Counted from the stretch's first letter, positions 20,692-31,657 are shown. The stretch: 64,000 nt of DNA from Polynucleobacter sp. AP-Ainpum-60-G11 (GCF_018688375.1 NZ_CP061318.1:744001-808000); one strand, 5' to 3'. Notes: generated by a model not told the origin, from the letters alone. A program made the numbers and translations.

Positions 20692-22752
20692 ATGCAATTG
20701 ACCTTAACTCTTCCTGTTCTTTGCGCAATTCCGCTGGCGCCATTATTTGGTTCTGCTATCGCGGGATTCTTCGGTACCAAATTAGGTGGCAATCGCATTG
20801 GTAACGGAGCATGCCAATTCGTGACTATTTTGGGTGTGATGATTGCCTTTGTTTTGTCTTGCTTTGTGTTGGTACAAGTCATGGATGGCTTCTACTTCAA
20901 TGGCACCGTGTATCGCTGGATGCAATTGGGTGAACTCAATTTAGATATTGGCTTCTTAATTGACCCGCTGACAGCTACGATGATGTGTGTGGTGACCTTT
21001 GTGTCTTTGATGGTTCATATCTACACCATCGGTTACATGCAGGGTGAAGCGGGTTACAACCGCTTCTTCTCTTACATCTCACTTTTTACCTTCGCTATGT
21101 TGATGTTGGTAATGAGTAATAACCTCTTGCAACTCTTCTTTGGATGGGAAGCAGTGGGTGTAGTTTCTTATTTATTGATTGGCTTCTACTTTGAACGTCA
21201 ATCCGCTGTATTTGCCAATATGAAAGCCTTCTTAGTTAACCGTGTTGGTGACTTTGGTTTCATTCTCGGTATTGGCCTGTTATTGGCTAGCACTGGATCC
21301 ATGAACTACGATGTGATCTTTGCTCAGAACACGGCTCTTGCTGCACAAACCTTGCCTGGCACTAGCTGGAATTTGGTTACCGTGGCATGTATCTGTCTCT
21401 TTATTGGTGCAATGGGTAAATCAGCACAATTCCCACTTCACGTATGGTTGCCTGATTCAATGGAAGGCCCAACCCCGATTTCTGCTTTGATTCATGCTGC
21501 AACGATGGTGACGGCTGGTATTTTTATGGTGTCACGTATGTCGCCGTTGTTTGAGTTGTCTGATGCAGCCTTGAGCTTCATCTTGGTGATTGGTTCGATC
21601 ACTGCACTCTTCATGGGTTTCCTGGGCATAGTCCAAACCGATATCAAGCGGGTGGTGGCTTACTCAACGCTGTCTCAGCTGGGCTACATGACTGTCGCAT
21701 TGGGCGTATCTGCATATCCAATTGCCATCTTTCATTTGATGACACATGCATTCTTTAAGGCGCTCTTGTTCCTTGCAGCAGGTAGTGTGATTTTGGGCAT
21801 GCACCATGAGCAAGACATGCGCAAGATGGGCGGCCTCTGGAAGTACATGCCTATTACTTGCCTCATGATGTTGCTGGGTAACTTGGCATTGATCGGTACA
21901 CCATTCTTCTCTGGCTTCTATTCAAAAGACTCCATCATTGAGGCGGTAGCAGCTAGCCATATCCCTGGTGCTGGCTTTGCTTACTTCGCAGTGATGGCTA
22001 GCGTATTTGTAACGGCTTTATATTCCTTCCGTTTGTATTTCTATGTATTCCACGGTAAAGCTCGCTGGGGTCATGCAGATGCTCATGCGCACGATCACCA
22101 TCATGATCATGCGGAGCAGGGTGATGACCATGCCCATCATGGTTTAGCTCCTGGTCAAAAACCACATGAGTCACCTTTTGTTGTGACCTTGCCCTTGATC
22201 TTGTTGGCGATTCCTTCGGTCATCATTGGTTACTTCACGATTACACCTCTGTTGTTTGGTACCTACTTTGGCGATTCGATCTTTGTTGATATTGGCAAGC
22301 ACCCAGCGATGAAAGAGCTTGCTGAAGAGTTCCATGGTCCGATTGCTATGGCAATGCATTCATTGACATCACCAGTATTGCTCCTAGTGGTACTGGGCGT
22401 ATTAACTGCTGCGATTGGTTATCTCTGGGCTCCGAAGTTGCCTGGTGTAGTGGCGCAGGCATTCGCACCAATCAAGAAGCTTTTGGATAACAAATACTAT
22501 CTCGACGATTTAAACCAAGCGGTATTTTCGAAGGGCTTGTTGTGGATCGGCGGCGTACTGTGGCATCGCGGTGATCAACAAGCTATTGACGGCTTCTTGG
22601 TTAATGGTAGTGCGCATGCAGTAGGGCGCTTTTCTACGGTTATTCGCCATTTGCAATCCGGTTATCTCTATCACTATGCCTTCGCAATGATTGCGGGCTT
22701 GGCGGTATTGTTAGCTTGGGTTTTGTACGCTTACCTGCCTTTTGTTCGCTAG
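20692..22752 (+). CDS. nuoL: NADH-quinone oxidoreductase subunit L
   Basis: Distal antiporter-like proton-pumping subunit with about 16 helices and the long lateral helix. Signatures: LLQLFFGWEAVGVVSYLLIGF (key glutamate), AMGKSAQFPLHVWLPDSMEGPTP and HAFFKALLFLAAGS. A histidine-rich hydrophilic loop at residues 461-484 has ten histidines in 24 positions; such loops recur in betaproteobacterial NuoL. At 686 residues it is slightly longer than the Escherichia coli protein because of this loop. Confidence 0.96.
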   Translation: MQLTLTLPVLCAIPLAPLFGSAIAGFFGTKLGGNRIGNGACQFVTILGVMIAFVLSCFVLVQVMDGFYFNGTVYRWMQLGELNLDIGFLIDPLTATMMCVVTFVSLMVHIYTIGYMQGEAGYNRFFSYISLFTFAMLMLVMSNNLLQLFFGWEAVGVVSYLLIGFYFERQSAVFANMKAFLVNRVGDFGFILGIGLLLASTGSMNYDVIFAQNTALAAQTLPGTSWNLVTVACICLFIGAMGKSAQFPLHVWLPDSMEGPTPISALIHAATMVTAGIFMVSRMSPLFELSDAALSFILVIGSITALFMGFLGIVQTDIKRVVAYSTLSQLGYMTVALGVSAYPIAIFHLMTHAFFKALLFLAAGSVILGMHHEQDMRKMGGLWKYMPITCLMMLLGNLALIGTPFFSGFYSKDSIIEAVAASHIPGAGFAYFAVMASVFVTALYSFRLYFYVFHGKARWGHADAHAHDHHHDHAEQGDDHAHHGLAPGQKPHESPFVVTLPLILLAIPSVIIGYFTITPLLFGTYFGDSIFVDIGKHPAMKELAEEFHGPIAMAMHSLTSPVLLLVVLGVLTAAIGYLWAPKLPGVVAQAFAPIKKLLDNKYYLDDLNQAVFSKGLLWIGGVLWHRGDQQAIDGFLVNGSAHAVGRFSTVIRHLQSGYLYHYAFAMIAGLAVLLAWVLYAYLPFVR

Positions 22753-22776
22753 GCCTTTGTTACTTAAGTAGCCATC

Positions 22777-24243
22777 ATGATTCTTTCTTACGCCATCTGG
22801 ATTCCGATTTGCTTCGGCATCATTATTTTGTTCTACGGTTCGGAGAAGCCGACTGCCGGTGTTCGCTGGTTGGCCCTCGTCGGTTCCGTTCTTGGTTTCA
22901 TTGCAACTCTGCCACTGGTGATCGGCTTTGATATTGCTAATCCAGGCATGCAGTTTGTTGAAAAACTCAGCTGGATTCCTCGCTACGACATTAACTACCA
23001 CTTAGGCATCGATGGCATCTCTGTGTGGTTCATTGTCTTGACCGCATTCGTCAATATTATTGTGGTGATTGCAGCCTGGGAAGTAATTGATAAGAAGGTG
23101 TCTCAATACATGGCTTCTTTCTTAATCCTCTCTGGATTAATGATTGGGGTATTCGCTGCTCTGGATGCATTGTTGTTCTATGTCTTCTTCGAGGCAACCT
23201 TAATTCCGATGTACATCATCATCGGTGTATGGGGTGGCCATAACCGTATCTACGCAGCATTTAAGTTCTTCCTGTACACCTTGCTTGGCTCATTACTTAC
23301 TTTGATTGCCATGCTGTATCTGTACAACGTAACAAATACCTTTGATATCTTGGCTTGGCACAATGCTCGCCTTGATATCGTTGAGCAAATTCTCCTGTTC
23401 TTTGCTTTCTTCATGGCGTTTGCTGTGAAGGTGCCAATGTGGCCATTACATACTTGGCTTCCAGACGTTCACGTGGAAGCGCCAACAGGTGGCTCTGTAG
23501 TGTTGGCTGCAATTATGTTGAAGCTTGGTGCTTATGGTTTCTTGCGTTTCTCATTACCAATCGCCCCAGATGCAAGTCAGTATCTAGGACCGTTTGTCAT
23601 CTTCCTATCTTTAGTTGCTGTGATTTATGTAGGCGCAGTGGCTTTGGTTCAGAAAGATATGAAGAAGCTGGTGGCTTATTCATCAGTAGCGCACATGGGT
23701 TTTGTAACCCTCGGTTTCTTCCTCTTTAGCCCACTGGGTATTGAGGGCGGTATTGTGCAAATGATTTCTCATGGTTTTGTAGCTGGCGCCATGTTCCTAT
23801 CAATTGGAGTTTTATATGACCGCATGCATACCCGTCAAATCGCGGATTACGGTGGTGTTGTCCATCGCATGCCTGCTTTCACGGCATTTGCGGTTTTGAT
23901 GGCGATGGCCAACTGCGGTTTGCCTGCTACCTCCGGTTTTGTGGGTGAATTCATGGTGATCCTCGCTGCGGTTGATTACGATTTCGTAATCGGCATCTTG
24001 GCGGCGACAGCGCTGATCTTAGGTGCCGCTTACTCCTTATGGATGGTGAAGCGGGTCTTCTTTGGCGCTATCACTAATCAGCATGTTGAGGAATTAAAAG
24101 ATCTCAATGCGCGTGAGTATTTCATGATGGCAGTGTTGTCCATCTGTGTGATTGGTATGGGTGTATATCCAAAGCCGTTTACCGACATTATTCATCCAGC
24201 CGTGATTAATCTGCTGCAGCATGTTGCTGTTAGCAAACTCTGA
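22777..24243 (+). CDS. nuoM: NADH-quinone oxidoreductase subunit M
   Basis: Second antiporter-like proton channel of complex I, 488 residues with about 14 helices. Signatures: FFEATLIPMYIIIGVWGG (key glutamate), KVPMWPLHTWLPDVHVEAPT and a lysine-containing VQKDMKKLVAYSSVAHMGF. It begins 24 bases after nuoL. Confidence 0.96.
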   Translation: MILSYAIWIPICFGIIILFYGSEKPTAGVRWLALVGSVLGFIATLPLVIGFDIANPGMQFVEKLSWIPRYDINYHLGIDGISVWFIVLTAFVNIIVVIAAWEVIDKKVSQYMASFLILSGLMIGVFAALDALLFYVFFEATLIPMYIIIGVWGGHNRIYAAFKFFLYTLLGSLLTLIAMLYLYNVTNTFDILAWHNARLDIVEQILLFFAFFMAFAVKVPMWPLHTWLPDVHVEAPTGGSVVLAAIMLKLGAYGFLRFSLPIAPDASQYLGPFVIFLSLVAVIYVGAVALVQKDMKKLVAYSSVAHMGFVTLGFFLFSPLGIEGGIVQMISHGFVAGAMFLSIGVLYDRMHTRQIADYGGVVHRMPAFTAFAVLMAMANCGLPATSGFVGEFMVILAAVDYDFVIGILAATALILGAAYSLWMVKRVFFGAITNQHVEELKDLNAREYFMMAVLSICVIGMGVYPKPFTDIIHPAVINLLQHVAVSKL

Positions 24244-24253
24244 GTAAAAGCTA

Positions 24254-25759
24254 ATGCAAGCATTTGACCTATTCGCCGTCCTGCCGGAACTCGTTTTACT
24301 CGTAGTCGCCTGCCTCTTGTTGGTGGCGAGCGTTTATGTTCCTGAGCATCAGCCAGCAACCCCTGGTGTAGAGCAAGATATCTTCCACACACCACGCGGT
24401 GTTGGCTTTGTTTACTTCTTCTCCATCATTTTGTTGGTGTATTTGATCTTTGCATTTGTGGGTCGCATCGGTGATGTTTCTGTAGTTGCCATGAATGGCT
24501 TATTTCAGTCTGACCCCATTTCAAATCTACTTAAGGCCTGCTCTTGTGGGGCGGTATTGGTGAGCTTGCTGTATTCAAAGCAATACCTCACAGATCGTGC
24601 CATGTTCCGTCCGGACTTTATTGTTCTAGCTTTGCTGGCTTTATTAGGGCAGTGCGTATTGATTTCTGGTGCCAATCTCTTAACCCTGTATTTGGGTCTT
24701 GAGTTGATGGCTTTGCCTACTTACGCTTTAGTTGCAATGCGTCACAGTAATGAGAAGAGTGTAGAGGCTGCTATTAAGTACTTCATTCTTGGCGCCTTGG
24801 CGTCTGGTTTCTTGCTCTACGGTATGTCGATGTTGTATGGCGTAACCGGATCCCTCGATTTAATTGAAATCTTTAGAACCGTTGCCGACCCACGTGTCAA
24901 CCATTTGGTAATGGCTTTTGGTTTGGTTTTCATCGTTTCTGGCTTAGCCTTTAAGTTGGGTGTTGTGCCATTCCACATGTGGGTTCCTGATGTTTACCAA
25001 GGTGCTCCAACAGCAGTGACCTTAATGATTGCCGCTGCACCAAAGATCGCAGCTTTTGCTTTGTTATTCCGCTTATTAGTCAATACCTTATTGCCGCTCT
25101 TAGGTGACTGGCAGCCAATGTTGGTCTTGTTAGCTGTTCTATCCCTGGTTGTTGGTAATGTGACCGCTATTGCGCAAACCAATATGAAACGTATGTTGGC
25201 TTACTCGGCGATTGCGCAAATGGGCTTTGTATTGTTGGGCATGCTATCTGTATTTGACGACCATGCTTTTAGCGCTTCGATGTTTTATGCCATCACTTAT
25301 GTATTAACTACATTGGGAAGCTTCGGTCTCCTGATGATGTTGTCTCGCAAAGGTCATGACTGCGAAACTATTGATGATCTCAAAGGTTTAAATAAGCGCC
25401 ATCCTTGGTTTGCATTTATTGGCTTAGTGATGATGTTCTCTTTGGCCGGTATTCCGCCGACAGTTGGCTTTGCTGCAAAATTGGGAGTGCTTGAGGCATT
25501 GGTGGATGGTGAGCACACTTTCTTAGCAATCATTGCCGTGATCGCCTCATTGATTGGAGCCTTCTACTACCTCCGAGTAGTGAAGGTTATGTACTTTGAT
25601 GAGCCAAAAGAAGAGCATGCTTCTGAGGTCACTGGTTCAGCTTTTGCTCGTGGACTGTTGAGCTTGAATGCTATATTCGTTCTGGCTCTAGGCATCTTCC
25701 CAGCCGGCCTCATGGCCGTCTGCCTTGATGCAATGCGTCGCACTTTGCTGGGCTCATAA
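24254..25759 (+). CDS. nuoN: NADH-quinone oxidoreductase subunit N
   Basis: Third antiporter-like subunit, 501 residues. Signatures: [38 protein letters not shown], and [19 protein letters not shown]. It ends the fourteen-gene nuo operon and is followed by an intrinsic terminator. With subunits A to M all present in canonical order, the complex should be complete. Confidence 0.96.
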   Translation: MQAFDLFAVLPELVLLVVACLLLVASVYVPEHQPATPGVEQDIFHTPRGVGFVYFFSIILLVYLIFAFVGRIGDVSVVAMNGLFQSDPISNLLKACSCGAVLVSLLYSKQYLTDRAMFRPDFIVLALLALLGQCVLISGANLLTLYLGLELMALPTYALVAMRHSNEKSVEAAIKYFILGALASGFLLYGMSMLYGVTGSLDLIEIFRTVADPRVNHLVMAFGLVFIVSGLAFKLGVVPFHMWVPDVYQGAPTAVTLMIAAAPKIAAFALLFRLLVNTLLPLLGDWQPMLVLLAVLSLVVGNVTAIAQTNMKRMLAYSAIAQMGFVLLGMLSVFDDHAFSASMFYAITYVLTTLGSFGLLMMLSRKGHDCETIDDLKGLNKRHPWFAFIGLVMMFSLAGIPPTVGFAAKLGVLEALVDGEHTFLAIIAVIASLIGAFYYLRVVKVMYFDEPKEEHASEVTGSAFARGLLSLNAIFVLALGIFPAGLMAVCLDAMRRTLLGS

Positions 25760-25784
25760 AACAATAGCTTCTTGGTTTTTGATG

Positions 25785-25812
25785 AAGGCTCCGAATAGGG
25801 GCCTTTTTCTTT
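25785..25812 (+). terminator. terminator of the nuo operon
   Basis: AAGGC (25785-25789) pairs with GCCTT (25801-25805), with an inner CC/GG, and is followed by TTTTCTTTT. It lies 26 bases after the nuoN stop. Confidence 0.7.
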
Positions 25813-25863
25813 TCTGTCATCCAGGTTTTGTATTATGGAAATTCAATCGATGAAAGATGCACT

Positions 25864-26466
25864 ATGACTGAAAAATCATTTAAAGATCTACCTGAGGGTG
25901 ATACCCACTTGAGGGAAGAGCGCCTATCTGGCGAAGATATTTACGGCGGTATCTTTTTAAATATGAAGCGTGATCAGGTGAGCTTGCCCGATGGCAATCA
26001 AGCGGTACGCGAATATTTGACCCATCCTGGGGCTGTCGCTATTGTGGCTATCTTAGATGATGGTCGAGTATTAATGGAGCGTCAATATCGCTACCCAGTC
26101 GCAAAAGCCTGCATTGAGATTCCAGCAGGGAAGCTCGATCCTAAAGAGGATCATTTGGTCTGTGCCCAGCGAGAATTAGCAGAAGAAACTGGCTACTCTG
26201 CAAGTAAGTGGAGTTTTATTCGACGCATTCATCCTGTGATTTCGTATTCGACGGAGTTTATTGATATTTATTTGGCTGAGGAATTGGTGTCTGGCAAAAG
26301 TCATTTGGATGATGAGGAGTTTTTAGATGTGTTTGCCGCCCCTTTGGAGCAATTATTGGAGTGGGTGGAGCAGGGCGAAATTACGGATGTCAAAACGACG
26401 ATTGCCACATATTGGCTTGATCGCTATCGCCGTGGTTTGGTGAGTCCTACGCCTATCTCGGGCTAA
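25864..26466 (+). CDS. NUDIX hydrolase, probable ADP-ribose pyrophosphatase
   Basis: A 200-residue NUDIX protein. The full Nudix box is present: G-x5-E-x7-REL-x-EE-x-GY within GKLDPKEDHLVCAQRELAEE. The sequence before it (VLMERQYRYPVAKACIEIPAGK) and the overall length fit ADP-sugar pyrophosphatases, which hydrolyse ADP-ribose to AMP and ribose 5-phosphate; the substrate is inferred. I chose the ATG before TEKSFKDLPEG; an upstream in-frame TTG adds an unconserved stretch. Confidence 0.85.
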   Translation: MTEKSFKDLPEGDTHLREERLSGEDIYGGIFLNMKRDQVSLPDGNQAVREYLTHPGAVAIVAILDDGRVLMERQYRYPVAKACIEIPAGKLDPKEDHLVCAQRELAEETGYSASKWSFIRRIHPVISYSTEFIDIYLAEELVSGKSHLDDEEFLDVFAAPLEQLLEWVEQGEITDVKTTIATYWLDRYRRGLVSPTPISG

Positions 26467-26493
26467 TTCCATAATCCTATTAAAATAGGGGTA

Positions 26494-26521
26494 TTGAATT
26501 TAGTATTTTTGCCCCTATATA
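26494..26521 (+). promoter_or_regulatory. candidate promoter of the DUF1178 gene
   Basis: TTGAAT (26494-26499) and TATATA (26516-26521) with a 16-base spacer. The -10 box ends six bases before the ATG of the next gene and there is no Shine-Dalgarno, so the message may be leaderless. An inverted repeat ATAGGGG/CCCCTAT (26485-26491 with 26512-26518) flanks the -35 box and overlaps the -10 box; it might act as an operator. Confidence 0.45.
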
Positions 26522-26527
26522 AGTTTT

Positions 26528-27055
26528 ATGAAAGTTTATAACCTCGCTTGTCCACTAGACCATCGCTTTGAGGGATGGTTTGCCTCCGAAGAGGATTGCC
26601 TTGCCCAGCAAGACAAGGGGATGTTGGCTTGCCCAATTTGCGATAGCACTGAGATTACTCGGATGCCATCGGCCCCCCATATTGGTAAGTCAAGTTCGGG
26701 CAGAGAGGCTTCGACATCTACCGAAATGACTGTTGCTAGCCCTGCTGCAGTGGATAACAGCAGTGTTGGTAACGCCATTAGCGGGGATGTTGTTGCCTTG
26801 ACTGGAAACGATCACTCCCAATTAGAGGCTCAGGTTCAAGCAGCCTTTTTAAAGGGCATGCGTGAGTTGATGGGGCGATCTGAAGATGTCGGCAATTCTT
26901 TTGCCGAAGAAGCTCGCAAAATTCACTATAAGGAATCTCCCGAGCGGAGTATTCGTGGCCAAACGACTGTAGATGAGGCAGAGGCTTTGCGGGAAGAGGG
27001 CATTGAGGTAATGGCTATGCCTATGCTGCCTGCCTTCAAAAACACCCTGCAGTAG
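26528..27055 (+). CDS. DUF1178 family protein
   Basis: A 175-residue protein of the DUF1178 family, of unknown function, widespread in proteobacteria. It begins MKVYNLACPLDHRFEGWFAS and contains CPICDSTEITRMPSAPHI, giving a zinc-ribbon-like pair of cysteine sites at the N-terminus (C8, C36 and C39 region). A low-complexity serine and alanine-rich linker leads to a C-terminal helical domain ending EGIEVMAMPMLP. It is probably cytoplasmic. It sits between a NUDIX hydrolase and an ABC importer with no clear functional link. Confidence 0.8.
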   Translation: MKVYNLACPLDHRFEGWFASEEDCLAQQDKGMLACPICDSTEITRMPSAPHIGKSSSGREASTSTEMTVASPAAVDNSSVGNAISGDVVALTGNDHSQLEAQVQAAFLKGMRELMGRSEDVGNSFAEEARKIHYKESPERSIRGQTTVDEAEALREEGIEVMAMPMLPAFKNTLQ

Positions 27056-27090
27056 CCAGTCCCCACCCAATTCCCCTATACTTGTTGTGC

Positions 27091-27105
27091 ACCCAGATTC
27101 TGGGT
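27091..27105 (+). promoter_or_regulatory. perfect palindrome upstream of the amino acid ABC operon
   Basis: ACCCAGATTCTGGGT is a 7-base perfect inverted repeat around a single T, 32 bases before the binding-protein start. It could be an operator or a small RNA hairpin. No known regulator is identified. Confidence 0.4.
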
Positions 27106-27109
27106 ATGA

Positions 27110-27889
<780 letters not shown>

Positions 27890-27933
27890 GCGCTTCTCTT
27901 AAATACCTCAATCAGTAGTCGAAAGCCTGCCCT

Positions 27934-28587
27934 GTGACTTTTCTGGATATTCTTGCCCAGTTAGCCCAGGGCATTTCTTATACTGTTGTGGTGACGATTG
28001 TGTGTTCGCTCACTGGTTTGATAGTGGGCTTGTTCCTGGCAAGCCTACGTCGTCTTAATATCCCATGGCTTATCCCGATCATTGATTGCTATACCTATGT
28101 CTTTAGGGGTGTCCCAGTCTTAGTATTGCTGTTCATGGTCTACTTCGGCTTGCCGGGCATTGGATTAAAGGTGCCACCTCTGATGGCTATGGCACTGAGC
28201 TTAGGCTTAGTGGCTTCCGCCTATTTGGCTGAAGTATTTCGGGGAGCGTTTAACTCCGTCGACCCTGCCGAGGTAGTTGCTGCTCAGGCTATGGGCATGA
28301 CGCGTATACAAGTTCTCCGGTTTATTGAGTTACCGCAGATGTTGCGATTTTCGATTCCAGGCATGGTCAATGAATTTACTTCGGTTCTAAAGTATTCACC
28401 ATTTGCTTACACAGTTGGAATTCCCGAGATTACCAAGCAGGCCATGACGCTAACATCAACCACCTTGCGTGGCATTGAAGTGTACCTAGCGGTCGGCATT
28501 TTATATTTTGTGATTTACCGCATTTGCTTGCTTGGAGTTCAATTACTGAGTAAGCGTTTCCAAATTCCAGGAATGACTCCCGCATGA
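27934..28587 (+). CDS. amino acid ABC transporter permease (first)
   Basis: His/Glu/Gln/Arg-type inner membrane permease, 217 residues with about five helices. The ATPase-docking EAA loop is AQAMGMTRIQVLRFIELPQ. The start is GTG; no ATG gives the first helix. It pairs with the second permease two genes downstream to form a heterodimeric channel. Confidence 0.87.
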   Translation: MTFLDILAQLAQGISYTVVVTIVCSLTGLIVGLFLASLRRLNIPWLIPIIDCYTYVFRGVPVLVLLFMVYFGLPGIGLKVPPLMAMALSLGLVASAYLAEVFRGAFNSVDPAEVVAAQAMGMTRIQVLRFIELPQMLRFSIPGMVNEFTSVLKYSPFAYTVGIPEITKQAMTLTSTTLRGIEVYLAVGILYFVIYRICLLGVQLLSKRFQIPGMTPA

Positions 28588-28621
28588 AAATCAACATAAC
28601 ATTATTTAAAGAGGCGATTTC

Positions 28622-29353
28622 GTGGCATTAATTCAAGTACGGGATTTAGTCAAAGAGTTCGATGGGCAGACCGTCTTGTCGAATATTAATCTCGATCTAA
28701 AAGAGGGCGATGTTCAGGTATTGATGGGTGCCTCTGGTTCTGGCAAATCCACCTTATTGCGCTGCCTCAATCGACTGGTCGAGCCTACCTCTGGATCAAT
28801 TATTTTCAGAGGGCAAGAAGTATTGGGGCCCGGTGTTGATGTGCGTGAGTTACGTAAGCAAATTGGTTTTGTATTTCAGCAGTTTGCTTTGTACAGCCAT
28901 TTAACTGTTTTAGATAACGTCGCCTTGGGGCTACGTAAGCTGCATAAGATGGGAAAGGCTGAGGCTAAAGAGAAGGCCTTGCTGGAGTTGTCTCATTTTG
29001 AAATGACGGCTCATCAAGATAAATACCCCGCACAACTCTCTGGTGGCCAGAAGCAGCGAGTTGCCATAGCTCGGGCGTTGGCGATGGATCCTGCAGTCCT
29101 TGTTCTCGATGAACCAACCTCTGCACTCGATCCAGTCATGTCTAGGGATGTGGCTGATCTCATTAATCGCTTGCATAGCGAAGGCATCACCATGATTTGC
29201 GTGACCCATGATCTCAACTTGGCCCGCAATATTGCGGATACCGTCATGTTCTTGGATCGCGGCGTGATTCGGGCTGATGATCGTATTGAGGTATTGAGTA
29301 AGCATTCTGATCCAGAAATTAAAGCCTTTTTTGCCTCCGAGGAAAAGCTCTAA
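28622..29353 (+). CDS. amino acid ABC transporter ATP-binding protein
   Basis: ABC ATPase energising import, 243 residues. Walker A GASGSGKST, Q-loop FVFQQFALYSH, signature LSGGQKQRVAIARAL, Walker [14 protein letters not shown] and switch histidine in CVTHDL are all intact. It belongs to the GlnQ/HisP group. The start is GTG with GAGG upstream. Its stop overlaps the next gene start by one base (TAATG). Confidence 0.92.
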   Translation: MALIQVRDLVKEFDGQTVLSNINLDLKEGDVQVLMGASGSGKSTLLRCLNRLVEPTSGSIIFRGQEVLGPGVDVRELRKQIGFVFQQFALYSHLTVLDNVALGLRKLHKMGKAEAKEKALLELSHFEMTAHQDKYPAQLSGGQKQRVAIARALAMDPAVLVLDEPTSALDPVMSRDVADLINRLHSEGITMICVTHDLNLARNIADTVMFLDRGVIRADDRIEVLSKHSDPEIKAFFASEEKL

Positions 29354-30018
29354 TGGGAGGGTGGCCATCTTTTATTCGTGATCTCACGGAGCAGATGCCC
29401 TTGATTTTGGCTGGGCTGGTGAAGACTCTGCAATTAGCAGGCTTGATTAGCGTATCTGGATTGCTGCTTGGAATTGTGGTGTTCTACCTCACGCTGAGTA
29501 AAAACAAGTATGTCAGCAGCGCAATTAATGGCTACATCTCTTTCTTTATTGGAATGCCCTTAATCGTTTTATTGTTCTTGATGTATTACGGCTTGCCGCA
29601 GTGGGGCATTCGGCTCTCACCATTTACGGTTGCCTTTATCGGCTTTACATTTAATGTCGCAGCTTATAACGCCGCCTATCTAAAGACTGCCTTTAATGGT
29701 TTGGATAATAGTCAATTGGAGGCGGCTAGTGCCCAAGGATTCAGCCCTTTCCAGATTTTTAAGTTGATTACCTTACCGCAAGTGATTCGTCTTTCTATTC
29801 CGGCGCTAACTAATCAAGTCATCGCTAACCTCAAAGATAGTTCAGTTGCTTTCTTAATTCAGTACACCGAATTCTTCGCTCGAGTCCAAGAGCTGGCAGC
29901 AACCAATTTCCAATTCTTTAAAGCGTATTTAATGGCCGCCTTGGTTTACCTGGCCCTGGTATCTCTGATTGTGTTGTTTGCCCGGGCTATTGAGAGGCGT
30001 TACTTCATTCCCGCTTAA
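29353..30018 (+). CDS. amino acid ABC transporter permease (second)
   Basis: Partner of the first permease, 221 residues with about five helices and the EAA loop ASAQGFSPFQIFKLITLPQ. Its ATG overlaps the ATPase stop, so it is translationally coupled. It is the last gene of the importer operon and is followed by a bidirectional terminator. Confidence 0.88.
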   Translation: MGGWPSFIRDLTEQMPLILAGLVKTLQLAGLISVSGLLLGIVVFYLTLSKNKYVSSAINGYISFFIGMPLIVLLFLMYYGLPQWGIRLSPFTVAFIGFTFNVAAYNAAYLKTAFNGLDNSQLEAASAQGFSPFQIFKLITLPQVIRLSIPALTNQVIANLKDSSVAFLIQYTEFFARVQELAATNFQFFKAYLMAALVYLALVSLIVLFARAIERRYFIPA

Positions 30019-30035
30019 GAACAAATGAGCTGGGC

Positions 30036-30070
30036 AAAAAAAATAGCGACCCGAAGGCCGCTATTTTTAT
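30036..30070. terminator. bidirectional terminator between ABC operon and mmsA
   Basis: AAAAATAGCG (30039-30048) pairs with CGCTATTTTT (30059-30068), with A-run on the left and T-run on the right, so it can work in both directions for the convergent genes. Confidence 0.85.
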
Positions 30071-30092
30071 TTGTAAGACTTAGCTCTGCGAA

Positions 30093-31613
30093 TTACTTCG
30101 AAGTAGGCATTACAAACTCTGCGCCCTTAGCAATACTCTCAGGCCAGCGCTGCATCACACTCTTTTGCTTAGTGTAGAAGCGAACGCCTTCTTTGCCATA
30201 GGCGTGCATATCGCCAAACAGGGATTTCTTCCAACCACCAAAACCATGCCAAGCCATTGGAACCGGAATAGGTACGTTGATACCGACCATTCCAACTTGA
30301 ACGCGGCGAGCAAATTCGCGAGCGATATTGCCGTCGCTGGTAAAGCAGGCTACACCGTTACCAAACTCACAGGTGTTCACTAGATTCAATGCCTCAGTAA
30401 AGTTTGCCACGCGCAAGCAAGACAAGACCGGTCCGAAGATTTCTTCAAGGTAAATCTTCATGTCAGGAGTAACGCCATCAAAGAGGGTGCCACCAATAAA
30501 GAAACCATTCTCATGGCCTGGTACTTTTAATCCGCGACCATCTACCAATAACTTAGCGCCTGAAGCAACACCGCTCTCAATGTAGCCGGTAATGCGATCT
30601 AAAGAGGCCTTTGTAACGATTGGACCCATTTCTGCATCGAGTTCCATGCCGTTCTTCACTACGAGCGTCTTGGTGCGCTCAATCAGTTTTGGCATGATTT
30701 TTTCTGCAACGTCACCAACCAATACTGCAACAGAGATCGCCATGCAACGCTCACCAGCAGATCCGTAGGCAGCACCAATTAAGGCATCGATTGTTTTATC
30801 GATATCTGCATCAGGCATGACCACCATGTGGTTCTTGGCACCACCCAAAGCTTGGGAGCGCTTACCGAAGTGTGCGCAACGCTCATAGATATAGTTTGCA
30901 ATTGGAGTTGAGCCCACAAAACTCACCGCTTTGACATCCGGGTTCTCAATCAAAGCATCAACAGCTTCTTTGTCGCCTTGAACCACGTTAAATACGCCAT
31001 CAGGTAAACCTGCTTCTTTTAAAAGCTTGGCCATGAACAGGGATGCTGACGGATCAGTTGGGCTTGGCTTAAGAATGAAGGTGTTGCCACAGGCAATAGC
31101 TACTGGGAACATCCACATTGGAACCATGACTGGAAAGTTGAATGGAGTAACACCAGCCACAACACCTAAAGGCTGACGCATCACCCAGTTATCAATGTCA
31201 GTAGATACCTGCTCGGTGTAATCACCTTTGAGAAGTTCAGGGATACCAGTAGCAAATTCCACGATATCGATGCCACGGCTAACTTCACCTTGGGCATCCG
31301 TAAATACCTTGCCATGCTCCGCAGTAATCATGGCAGCCAGTTCATCGCGATTGGCGTTTAGCAGCTCAAGGTACTTAAACATGATGCGCGCGCGTCGCAG
31401 TGGAGGGGTCAGACTCCAAGTCTGAAAAGCAGTTTGTGCCACAGCAACGGCATCATCAACCTCTTTACGGCTAGCTAAGGCAACCCGTCTTGCAACCGCT
31501 CCAGTAGAGGGATTAAACACATCGGCAAAGCGACCATCTTTTGGGTTGATGACGTTGCCGCCAACAAAGTGGCCAATATCTGCTTTTGAATCAAAGGCTT
31601 GTGGTGCGCTCAT
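30093..31613 (-). CDS. mmsA: methylmalonate-semialdehyde dehydrogenase (CoA-acylating)
   Basis: Aldehyde dehydrogenase of the CoA-dependent MmsA/IolA branch, 506 residues. It oxidises methylmalonate semialdehyde (valine, thymine breakdown) or malonate semialdehyde to propionyl-CoA or acetyl-CoA. Signatures: [37 protein letters not shown], and the catalytic cysteine near residue 290 in [11 protein letters not shown], diagnostic of this branch. It is a single gene, divergent from an old-yellow-enzyme gene. The distant prpE in this window makes propionyl-CoA by another route; a link is only inference. Confidence 0.93.
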   Translation of the reverse strand: MSAPQAFDSKADIGHFVGGNVINPKDGRFADVFNPSTGAVARRVALASRKEVDDAVAVAQTAFQTWSLTPPLRRARIMFKYLELLNANRDELAAMITAEHGKVFTDAQGEVSRGIDIVEFATGIPELLKGDYTEQVSTDIDNWVMRQPLGVVAGVTPFNFPVMVPMWMFPVAIACGNTFILKPSPTDPSASLFMAKLLKEAGLPDGVFNVVQGDKEAVDALIENPDVKAVSFVGSTPIANYIYERCAHFGKRSQALGGAKNHMVVMPDADIDKTIDALIGAAYGSAGERCMAISVAVLVGDVAEKIMPKLIERTKTLVVKNGMELDAEMGPIVTKASLDRITGYIESGVASGAKLLVDGRGLKVPGHENGFFIGGTLFDGVTPDMKIYLEEIFGPVLSCLRVANFTEALNLVNTCEFGNGVACFTSDGNIAREFARRVQVGMVGINVPIPVPMAWHGFGGWKKSLFGDMHAYGKEGVRFYTKQKSVMQRWPESIAKGAEFVMPTSK

Positions 31614-31657
31614 AGTATTTTGCTTAAATAATTATTGACTAGTTTCAGGTTCAATAG

